Origin: CAWDBV01 sp963800705
Lineage (GTDB): Bacteria; Actinomycetota; Thermoleophilia; Solirubrobacterales; 70-9
DNA length: 64,000 nucleotides
Direction of reading: 5' to 3'
Assembly: GCA_963800705.1 (NCBI GenBank)
Contig: CAWDBV010000007.1
Location: 281,119 to 345,118 of the forward strand
Under the pieces are notes generated by a model that was not told the origin of the DNA, made no database searches, and saw only the letters and a list, made by a program, of their open reading frames with translations. The position numbers and the translations under genes are program-made. This document shows positions 54,775-61,970 of this stretch, one piece after another (position 1 is the first letter of the stretch; each line of letters begins with the position of its first letter).

Positions 54775-55407
54775 CCGCGCGCGGATCACGCCGCCGCGCT
54801 TCGCCAGTACCCCGACGCCCTCGAGCAGCACCGCGAGCGCAGCGACCGGGATCGCGGTGAAGACGGTGACGAGCGCGTCGATCGCGAACCCGGCGGCGCC
54901 GTGGCGCGAGTCGCGCGGGCGCAGCTCGCCGCCGGCGACCGAGCTCGCGAAGTTGCGGTTGAAGGTGAGCAGGTTGAGGATCGTCTGCAGCATCGCCGCC
55001 ATCCCGGTCCGCGCCGGATAGTGGATCTCGGCGGCCGTGAGGCTCTCGTGCCCGGCGAGCAGCTCGAGGGCGCCCGGGGTGAGGACGTAGGGCTCCTCGG
55101 CAGGGCGGAGCGCCGACCAGCTCTCGGCGCCGATCCCGGCCTGGTAGCTGGCGGCGTTCGGGCTGACGAGCTCTGCTTCGCCGCGCTCGGCGACCTCGAG
55201 GGCGAGGCTTTCGATCAGCGCCGCGAGCCCCTCGCCGCCGTCGGTGCGCTCGAGCACGAGGCCGCAGCTCTCGCAGCGGTCAAGCACCCCGCCGTCGACC
55301 TCGATCCAGGCAAAGAGCGGCTCGCCGTCGGCGGGGCAGCGTCCGCCGGGGGTGGCGGCGTCGCTGACATCGACCTGCGGCCGCTCGCTGCTGATCCTGA
55401 TCGGCAC
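54757..55407 (-). CDS. hypothetical protein with N-terminal zinc ribbon and C-terminal membrane helix
   Basis: 216 residues from GTG 55407. An N-terminal knuckle pair (RCPADGEPLF and DRCESCGLVLE) should bind zinc, the middle is soluble alpha/beta (YVLTPGALELLAGHESLTAAEI) and the C-terminus has a hydrophobic helix (ALVTVFTAIPVAALAVLLEGVGVLA). Family not recognised. Four bases separate it from the stop of the saccharopine-dehydrogenase-like gene, so they form one unit. Confidence 0.65.
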   Translation of the reverse strand: MPIRISSERPQVDVSDAATPGGRCPADGEPLFAWIEVDGGVLDRCESCGLVLERTDGGEGLAALIESLALEVAERGEAELVSPNAASYQAGIGAESWSALRPAEEPYVLTPGALELLAGHESLTAAEIHYPARTGMAAMLQTILNLLTFNRNFASSVAGGELRPRDSRHGAAGFAIDALVTVFTAIPVAALAVLLEGVGVLAKRGGVIRARLVAGR

Positions 55408-55411
55408 CGGG

Positions 55412-56554
55412 TTAGGCGGGAGCGGGGACCGCGGCCGGCTCGGGCTCGCGGGTCTCTTCGACCTCGGCGCGGACCTCGAAGCGATCGAGCCCGTCCAGGA
55501 ACTTCTCGGGGTCGAATGCCTGCGACGGCGCCAGCGCGCCCTTGCCGCGGAATCCGCGCTCAGCGGCGGCGATGGCGCCCTTGGCGGCCAGCGCCGCGGT
55601 CAGCCCGTAGACGTCGCGGCCGGTCGCCCGCCCGGTGCGGGTCTCCTCGCGAGTGCGGGCCGTGCAGACGATCGTGTAGCGGGAGTTGCGGCGGTCCTCT
55701 TCCTTGGGGCCCTCGGGCAGCCGAGCGATCGCGGCGCCGAGCGCGCGCTTCAGCGGCGTGTGCATCGCGAGCCCGAACGGGCGGCCGAGCACCGGCAGCG
55801 CCGCGGCCATCGGGCCCGGGGCTAGGGTCGAGGCCGAGATCCTCATCTTCACGTTCTCGGTCTCGACGTGGCGCGGGACTGTGATCTGCTCGCCGGCGGG
55901 GTAGCGAACCATGCGCTGCTTGCCGATCGGCTCTCCGAAGTCGAACTGGCCGCGGCCGAAGCTCTGCGGTGCGGGTCGCCAGGCGCCGTCGCGGTACTCG
56001 ACGTCGCCGCCCTTGAGGATCTCGAGCGAGGAGAGCATCGTGCCGCGCGTCGCCCCGAACCCGGCGACGGAGTAGTCGAGCTCGATCTCGCTCAGCGGGC
56101 CCATGCCGTTCGCAACCCGGTGGGCGAGCATGTCGCCGGGCACGTAGTCGAAGCCCATCGCCGGGATCGCTGCTACACCGGCCTTCTCGGCGTCGGCGCT
56201 GAAGCGCCGGAAGATCAGGTCCATGTAGGGCTGCTCGCCGGTCGTGTCGAGGTAGTGGGTGCCGGTCTCGATCGCCGCCCGCAGCACCGGCTCCCCGTAG
56301 TGGGTGAACGGCCCCGCGCAGCTGATCACCGAGGCGCAGTTCTCCATCAGCGAGCGCAGCGCGGCGCTGTCGTCGAGCGGCGCCGGGTGCACGGCGGCGC
56401 TGCGGCCGAGGCGCTCGGCGAGCACCTCGAGCTTCGAGCGGTTGCGCCCCGAGAGCACGAAGTCGGCGCCGGCGGCAGCGAGCTCGGCCGCGACGAGCTG
56501 GCCGGTGTATCCGGTGGCGCCGTAGAGGGCAATCGGGCCGCGTTGCTTAGCCAT
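55412..56554 (-). CDS. saccharopine-dehydrogenase-like NAD(P)-binding protein (trans-enoyl-reductase type)
   Basis: 380 residues. GPIALYGATGYTGQLVAAELAAAG is the Rossmann start, ISCAGPFTHYGEPVLRAAIETGTHYLDTTGE the conserved second block of the Sacchrp_dh_NADP family. Mycobacterial relatives act as trans-acting enoyl reductases in lipid synthesis; substrate here is unknown. TACCGT at 56566-56561 lies six bases before ATG 56554. Confidence 0.88.
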   Translation of the reverse strand: MAKQRGPIALYGATGYTGQLVAAELAAAGADFVLSGRNRSKLEVLAERLGRSAAVHPAPLDDSAALRSLMENCASVISCAGPFTHYGEPVLRAAIETGTHYLDTTGEQPYMDLIFRRFSADAEKAGVAAIPAMGFDYVPGDMLAHRVANGMGPLSEIELDYSVAGFGATRGTMLSSLEILKGGDVEYRDGAWRPAPQSFGRGQFDFGEPIGKQRMVRYPAGEQITVPRHVETENVKMRISASTLAPGPMAAALPVLGRPFGLAMHTPLKRALGAAIARLPEGPKEEDRRNSRYTIVCTARTREETRTGRATGRDVYGLTAALAAKGAIAAAERGFRGKGALAPSQAFDPEKFLDGLDRFEVRAEVEETREPEPAAVPAPA

Positions 56555-56560
56555 GGGCTT

Positions 56561-56566
56561 ACGGTA
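56561..56566 (-). promoter_or_regulatory. -10 box before the saccharopine-dehydrogenase-like gene
   Basis: TACCGT on the minus strand, six bases before ATG 56554; leaderless arrangement possible, inside the 15-base gap after def. Confidence 0.3.
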
Positions 56567-56569
56567 GCG

Positions 56570-57055
56570 CTACTTGTAGGTCTTGCGCCTGAACACGTCG
56601 TCGACCAGCGAATCGACGCGGTCGAGGAAGAGGATGCCGTCGAGGTGGTCGATCTCGTGGGCGAGGCAGCGGGCCTCGAAGCCCTCGCTCTCGACCCGGC
56701 CCTCGTTGTGCTCGATCACGATCCTGGTCGCGCGGCGAACGTTCGCGGTCAGGTCGGGGATCGAGAGGCAGCCCTCGCGCGCGACCTCGCTCCCGTCGGC
56801 CTCGACGATGCGCGGGTTGGCGAGCACGAGCTCGCCGTTCGAGGTCTCGGCCTTCGGGTGCTCGGAGCAGTCGACCGCGATCAGCCGCACCGGCTCCGAT
56901 ATCTGCGGCGCCGCGAGTCCGACGCAGCCCGGGAACGAGTGCATCGTCTCGAGCAGGTCGGCGCCGACGCGCTCGGGCTCACCCGGCTGCGTGGGGGCCG
57001 CGACCTGCTTCAGCGCAGGGTCGGGGTAGAGCAGAACCTCCCGGACGACCGGCAT
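56570..57055 (-). CDS. def: peptide deformylase
   Basis: 161 residues. All three motifs are present: GCVGLAAPQI (motif 1, with a Cys in place of the usual small residue), EGCLSIP (motif 2, metal-binding Cys) and HEIDHLDG (motif 3, two metal His and catalytic Glu). It removes the formyl group from nascent proteins. The ribosome-binding site GGAG at 57068-57065 lies in the stem of a hairpin that begins at the stop codon of the ACT-domain gene. Confidence 0.95.
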   Translation of the reverse strand: MPVVREVLLYPDPALKQVAAPTQPGEPERVGADLLETMHSFPGCVGLAAPQISEPVRLIAVDCSEHPKAETSNGELVLANPRIVEADGSEVAREGCLSIPDLTANVRRATRIVIEHNEGRVESEGFEARCLAHEIDHLDGILFLDRVDSLVDDVFRRKTYK

Positions 57056-57059
57056 TAAC

Positions 57060-57091
57060 GGTGACTCCTCGGCTTTGCCTGCGGGGTCACC
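57060..57091 (-). promoter_or_regulatory. hairpin covering the def ribosome-binding site
   Basis: On the minus strand GGTGACCCC (57091-57083) pairs with GGAGTCACC (57068-57060) over nine positions with one G-T pair. The second arm contains the Shine-Dalgarno GGAG, nine bases from the def ATG. The stem begins at the ACT-gene stop, so terminating ribosomes would open it: a layout for translational coupling. Its loop core matches the hairpin at 40993-41026. Confidence 0.5.
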
Positions 57092-57624
57092 TAAAGCGCT
57101 TCGGCGCCGAGCTCTCGCAGGCTGACCTCGACCCCGGCCTCTTTGCCGACCCTCTCGAGCGCCTCGCGCAGCTCGCCCTCCTCGGCATCGCCGGCGGCGA
57201 TCTCCATCAGCATCACGTAGAGCGGCTTGTCGGGGTCGCCGGCGAGCTTGGTCTCGAGGTCGGTGATCGAGATGCCGCGCTCGGCGAGCTCGCTCGATAC
57301 GGCGTGCACGATCCCGGGGTGGTCGGCGCCATAGACGCTCAACACGTGGGTCGCCTCGGGGCCCGAGTCGTCGAGCTCGGAGACCTCGCTGACGGTGAGC
57401 GCGTCGAGGCCGAGCTCGTCGCGGACGCCGGCGAGCGGGTCGGCGAGCCCGTCGCGGCCGACCCCCTCCGGAACCGCGACGATCAACATCACCGAGAAGT
57501 AGCCGCGCAGGATCGACATCCGCGAGTCCTCGACGTTCCCCTTCAGCTCGAGCAGCACCGCGGTGATCGCGGCGACGATGCCCGGCCGGTCGCGGCCGAC
57601 GGCGCTGACGGCGAAGTGATCCAT
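57091..57624 (-). CDS. ACT-domain regulatory protein (GcvR-like)
   Basis: 177 residues with two ACT domains: DHFAVSAVGRDRPGIVAAITAVLLEL and, after a linker, THVLSVYGADHPGIVHAVSSELAERGISITDLETKL. This double-ACT form is the GcvR/glycine-cleavage-repressor type, which senses small molecules, usually amino acids. No DNA-binding part. It is upstream of def on the same strand, and TATCTT at 57640-57635 is a possible -10 box shared with the divergent membrane-protein gene. Confidence 0.9.
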   Translation of the reverse strand: MDHFAVSAVGRDRPGIVAAITAVLLELKGNVEDSRMSILRGYFSVMLIVAVPEGVGRDGLADPLAGVRDELGLDALTVSEVSELDDSGPEATHVLSVYGADHPGIVHAVSSELAERGISITDLETKLAGDPDKPLYVMLMEIAAGDAEEGELREALERVGKEAGVEVSLRELGAEAL

Positions 57625-57632
57625 TGCCGACC

Positions 57633-57640
57633 TAAGATAC
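57633..57640. promoter_or_regulatory. back-to-back -10 boxes of a divergent pair
   Basis: TAAGAT (57633-57638, plus) and TATCTT (57640-57635, minus) overlap each other and lie nine and ten bases before TTG 57648 and ATG 57624. Both genes would have leaderless transcripts from one overlapping site. Confidence 0.4.
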
Positions 57641-57647
57641 GCCGCCC

Positions 57648-58610
57648 TTGAGCGGACCGGCGCCTGCACCCATGAGCAGTACCAGCCCGAATACCGGGCA
57701 ATTCGTGGAGCGCGAGCGCCGCCAGGCGCGACCGGTCGCGATCGCCTCGATCCTCGCCGTCCTGCTCTACATCGGCTCGATCGTGCTCGAGCAGGCGGCC
57801 GGGCTGCTCGACCGCGACAACGACGCCACCCGCCTCAACAGCTTCAACGACAACGCCACCGCTCTGCTCGGCACCTCGGTGATGCTGGCGCTCGGGGTGG
57901 CGTTGCTGAGCGTGCCGCTCTACTACTTGTTCAAGGCGGCCCAGGACCGCAGCGACAAGGTCCGCGGGGCGCTGATCGCCTTCTGCTTCATCGGGCCGCT
58001 GCTGTTCGGAATCCAGGCGATCGTCTCCTGGTTCGCGCTCAGCGACGTCGCGCAGCAGTTCGTCGACATGAACGGCGGCGCCAACGACGAGCTCGCCGAG
58101 GACCTGATCGACGACTCGGGGACGCTCGACTTCGCGACCAGCCTCGTCTTCCCGGCCATCCTCGGGCTGCTCGTCGCGATGATCTACGTGCCGTTGATGG
58201 CGATGCGGAACGGGCTCCTGACCCGCTTCTTCGGCACGCTCGGCATGGCGCTCGGCGCGTCGCTGGCGCTCTTCCCGCCGATCGCCCTGCTCGGCATCCT
58301 GTTCTGGTTCCTCTACATCGGGCTGATGATCGGCGGCTGGCTGCCGGGGCCGAAGCCGCCGGCATGGGAGTCGGGTAAGTCGGAGCCGTGGCCGGTGCCC
58401 GAGTCGGGGCCGGGGCTGTTCGGCGGCCGGCGCGGCCGCGACCAGTCGGTCGTCCAGGGCTCGGGCAAGGAGGTCGACGTCGGCGGTGAGGCGGGCGGCC
58501 GCGAGCTCTCCGAGCCGCCGCTGCCCGAGGCGGGCGACGCGACGGACGCGACCGAGACCGACGGCACCGAGACCCAGGGCCAGCGCCGCAAGAAGCGCAA
58601 GCGCCGCTGA
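57648..58610 (+). CDS. integral membrane protein with disordered basic tail, unknown function
   Basis: 320 residues. Five or so helices (IASILAVLLYIGSIVLEQ, ALLGTSVMLALGVALLSVPLYYLF, ALIAFCFIGPLLFGIQAIVSWFAL, ATSLVFPAILGLLVAMIYVPLMA, and a final pair ending IGLMIGGWLPG) are followed by a charged tail of 100 residues that ends QRRKKRKRR but has no cysteine. Family not recognised. Start TTG 57648 fits the -10 box; ATG 57672 is the alternative. Confidence 0.72.
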   Translation: MSGPAPAPMSSTSPNTGQFVERERRQARPVAIASILAVLLYIGSIVLEQAAGLLDRDNDATRLNSFNDNATALLGTSVMLALGVALLSVPLYYLFKAAQDRSDKVRGALIAFCFIGPLLFGIQAIVSWFALSDVAQQFVDMNGGANDELAEDLIDDSGTLDFATSLVFPAILGLLVAMIYVPLMAMRNGLLTRFFGTLGMALGASLALFPPIALLGILFWFLYIGLMIGGWLPGPKPPAWESGKSEPWPVPESGPGLFGGRRGRDQSVVQGSGKEVDVGGEAGGRELSEPPLPEAGDATDATETDGTETQGQRRKKRKRR

Positions 58611-58643
58611 GCGATCTGAAAACCGGGTAGGATGCCCGCCGGC

Positions 58644-60294
58644 ATGGGCAAAGGGAAGATTTGGATCGGGGGCCTGGCGGCGGCGATCGTCGCAGCGATG
58701 CTGCTGCCCGCCTACGCGAGCGCGACAGATATCTCGGTGAACGAGAACCTGGACCGCCGGGTGACGACGGCAAGTGCTCGCTGCGCGAAGCGGTCACCGC
58801 ATCGAATACGAACCTGCCGGTGAGACACCGGTGACATGCCCCGGCGGCCAGTCCGGCTCGCTCGACTTGATCACCCTCGACGACTCCGGGACCTACGAGC
58901 TCGACGGCGGAGTCGACGAGGGCAACCTCTCCGGCGACCTCGACTTCACCGCCAACGACGCGGGCGGGGTCGAGATCGAGGGCGACTGCTGTGGCTTTGC
59001 CGGCCTGCCGCTCGACACGATCGACGGCAACAACAACGACCGTGTGCTCGACTTCATCGGCACCCAGGCGGCGACCGTCGATACGGTCGTGATCCAGGAC
59101 GGCGCAACCGGCGCCGACGGCGGCGGTATCAGGGCCGCGAGCGGAGCCTTGACGGTCCAGAACAGCCTCGTGTTGAGCAACTTCGCATCGAGCACGGGCG
59201 GCGGGATCCGCAAGGGCAGCACCGGGCAGTTGAAGGTCACGAGCTCGATCGTCATCGACAACAAGGTCGAGGCCGCCAATCCCATCGGCGGTGGGATTTA
59301 CAGCCAGTCGCCGGTCGAGATCGAGAACAGCGGCATCGCCAACAACACCGTGACGACCGTACCCATGGACGGGTTCGACGGTGCCCTCTCGGGCGGCGGC
59401 ATCGCGCTCGCCAACGGAACGGGGACGATCACCAACACCACGATCGACGACAACCACGTCACCGCAACCGAGGCCGGCGAGGACACATTCGGGGGCGGCC
59501 TTTACCTCGATGGCGCCACGGTCAAGCTCGAAGGAAGCACGCTCTCCAAAAACGACATCAACTCGAGCGGGGTCGGAGGCGGCGCCGCGGTGGTCTCGGT
59601 CGCGCACCTCAACACCGTCAACAGCACGATTTCGGGCAACGCCGTCACCAGCGGCACTAGCGGCAATACGCCCGGCGGCGCCGGCGGTGGGGTGTCGGTA
59701 CTCGGCAACGACGCGACTCTGGTTCTTACAACGGTTGCCGAGAACAGCGCCGCGACCGCGCCCGGGCTTCACTCGACCGCATTTCTGACGCTCAAGGCAA
59801 CGATCGTCGATCAGGGAGCGATGGGCTGCACCGGCGCCCCCACGGCCAACGCCTTCAACGTCGATCGCGGCGAAAGCTGCGTCGGCCCGCCGGGCGACAC
59901 CGACCTGGAAAGCACCGATCCACTGCTTTCGGCGCTCGCGCCCGGCGGCGGCAGCACCATCACGCAGGTGCATACACCCGGCGCAGGGAGCCCGGCGATC
60001 GACGCGGCGGTTGCCGCGGCCTGCATCGATCCGGTGCTTGTTGCGCCGGTCACCGAGGACCAGCGCGGCATGCCGCGCCCCGAGGACGGCGACGGCAACG
60101 GCGCAGCCAGGTGTGACGGCGGCTCGGTTGAGGTACAGGCCCCCGCGCCGGTTCCCCCGCCCCCGCCCCCGGCTCCGACGCTGACCCCCGGCGTTGCGAC
60201 CGCGCCCGCTGCACTCGCCGTAGCTGCGAAGAAGTGCCGCAAGGGCTTCAAGCTCAAGAGGGGCAAGTGCAAGCGCAAGAAGCGCAAGAAGTAG
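58644..60294 (+). pseudogene. exported CSLREA beta-helix protein with basic tail, first of three tandem, two frameshifts
   Basis: About 550 residues when corrected. Signal peptide MGKGKIWIGGLAAAIVAAML ending near AYASA (ATG 58644, ten bases after TAGGAT; ATG 58632 is an alternative). The CSLREA motif (DDGKCSLREAVTASNTNLP) is in a second frame, and ETPVTCPGGQSGSLDLITLDD onward is in a third; breaks are near 58757-58763 and 58819-58822. The helix has GGGI turns, then DQRGMPRPEDGDGNGAARCDGG and the tail AKKCRKGFKLKRGKCKRKKRKK, here cited as KKCRKGFKL...GKCKRKKRKK. It ends 12 bases before the next paralogue. Confidence 0.8.
60228..60292 (+). repeat. tail-coding repeat, copy 1
   Basis: About 63 bases coding KKCRKGFKLK to the C-terminus, almost the same in nucleotide sequence as 61860-61922. 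It shows that the tandem genes share a recent duplication or gene conversion at their ends. Confidence 0.75.
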
Positions 60295-60305
60295 GCGGAA
60301 GAACG

Positions 60306-61925
60306 CTGCGGGCGGGGGTGCTGGCGGCACTCGCCGCCGCGATGCTGCTGCCCGCATACGCGGGAGCGGCGACGATCCCGGTCAGCATCCACGACGACAC
60401 AAGCATCGAGGACGACGAGTGCTCGCTTCGCGAGGCGGTCACCGCCGTGAATACCAACGCGCCGGTCGAGCCCGGCGGCGCCGGTGACGACTGCCCGGGC
60501 GGCGATCCCGGGGGGCTCCTCGACACGATCACCCTCGACGCAACCGGCGCCGGCCCCTACCAACTCGCCGGGGGAGCCGAGGACTCGAACGTATCGGGCG
60601 ATCTCGACTTCACGGCCGCCGACGCAGGCGGGGTCGAGATCGAGGGAGACGTGAGCGGCGAAGTCCTCGAGGACACGATCGACGGCGGCGACACCGACCG
60701 CGTGCTCGACTTCATCGCCGCCGCGCCGGCGACGCTGACCGCGGTCCGCGTCCAGAACGGCGCCACGGCCGCGGCGGGCGGCGGGATCAGGGCGCAGAGC
60801 GGCGCGCTCGCGATCACTGCGAGCGCGGTAAACGGCAGCGATTCGGGCGCCGAAGGAGGAGGGATCGCGAAGGGATCCGGGGGACAGCTGACGATCACCG
60901 ACACCGAGCTGATCGGCAACCTGGTGACCGCGGCAACGGATGCCCAGGGCGGCGCGGTCTCGAGCTATGCCCCGACGGTCGTCGAGGACAGCGTGATCGC
61001 GACCAATGTCATCACCGGCCCCGCCAATGCAATTGGCGGTGACGAGTACAGAGGCGGCGGCGTCGCGGTCAGCGGCGCGAGCGCAGCGATCACCGGCTCG
61101 GTTCTCGACAGCAACGCCGCGATCGGAGGCGACATCGACGACCAATCCGAGGGCGGCGGCATATGGATCGACGGGACGACCCTGACCCTGGAGGAAAGCA
61201 CGCTGTTCAGCAACGACGCCCACGCTGGGACCGAGGGCCTCGCGCGAGGCGCCGGAGTCTTCACCGGTGCCGGCGGCTCGTTCAAGAGCGTCAACAGCAC
61301 GATCTCGGAGAACGTGGCGTTCGCGGACTTTTCGCTCGGGGGTGGTGTCTTCAGCGAGGGCGCGGCATCAGCGACCCTGGTGCAGACGACGATGGCCGAG
61401 AACGAAGCCTCTGATTTCGGCCCGGGGTTGGTGGGGAACGCGACGATCCGCGGCACCATCATCGACCAGGGAGCCATGGGTTGCGACGGCGACGTGACCG
61501 CCAACGCCTACAACCTCGACGCCGGCACGAGCTGCGTCGGCGCTGCGCCGGACACCGATCTGGCGAACGCCGACCCGATGCTCGGCGCGCTCACCGACTA
61601 CGTCTACGTGCCCGATCTGGCCGCGAGCGACGCGGTCGACGCTGTGCCCGAGCAGTTCTGCGACGACCTTATCGGCCTGCCGCTGACAGTCGACCAGCGC
61701 GGCGACCCGCGCCCCCGGGAAGGCGACGGCAACGGGGTCCCCGAATGCGAAGCGGGCGCGATCGAGCTCCAGGAAAGCCGCCCGCCGCTGCCGCCGGCTT
61801 CCGCGCCCGCGATCCCGGTCTCAACGCCCACTGCCGGGACGCCGACCTCGAGCGCACCCAAGAAGTGCCGGAAGGGCTTCAAGCTCAAGAAGGGCAAGTG
61901 CAAGCGAAAGAAGCGCAGGAGGTAG
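60306..61925 (+). CDS. exported CSLREA beta-helix protein with basic tail, second of three tandem
   Basis: About 539 residues. The signal peptide (RAGVLAALAAAMLLPAYAGA) resembles that of the upstream gene. ECSLREAVTAVNTNAPVEPGG is the CSLREA segment, the helix has GGGIRAQSG, GGGIAKGSGG, GGGVAVSGAS and GGGIWIDGTT, and the end has LTVDQRGDPRPREGDGNGVPECEAGAIE, a linker and the tail KKCRKGFKL...GKCKRKKRRR. The start is unclear: CTG 60306 keeps the basic residue of the signal peptide, GTG 60318 does not; ATG 60339 is too late. Likely a surface protein; function unknown. Confidence 0.83.
   Translation: MRAGVLAALAAAMLLPAYAGAATIPVSIHDDTSIEDDECSLREAVTAVNTNAPVEPGGAGDDCPGGDPGGLLDTITLDATGAGPYQLAGGAEDSNVSGDLDFTAADAGGVEIEGDVSGEVLEDTIDGGDTDRVLDFIAAAPATLTAVRVQNGATAAAGGGIRAQSGALAITASAVNGSDSGAEGGGIAKGSGGQLTITDTELIGNLVTAATDAQGGAVSSYAPTVVEDSVIATNVITGPANAIGGDEYRGGGVAVSGASAAITGSVLDSNAAIGGDIDDQSEGGGIWIDGTTLTLEESTLFSNDAHAGTEGLARGAGVFTGAGGSFKSVNSTISENVAFADFSLGGGVFSEGAASATLVQTTMAENEASDFGPGLVGNATIRGTIIDQGAMGCDGDVTANAYNLDAGTSCVGAAPDTDLANADPMLGALTDYVYVPDLAASDAVDAVPEQFCDDLIGLPLTVDQRGDPRPREGDGNGVPECEAGAIELQESRPPLPPASAPAIPVSTPTAGTPTSSAPKKCRKGFKLKKGKCKRKKRRR
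61860..61922 (+). repeat. tail-coding repeat, copy 2
   Basis: Partner of 60228-60292; codes for the basic two-cysteine tail of the second tandem beta-helix protein. Confidence 0.75.
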
Positions 61926-61970
61926 TAGGCTGGGCCTCCCAGCGTCGGCTGGGATTCGAGGAGGACTGGC

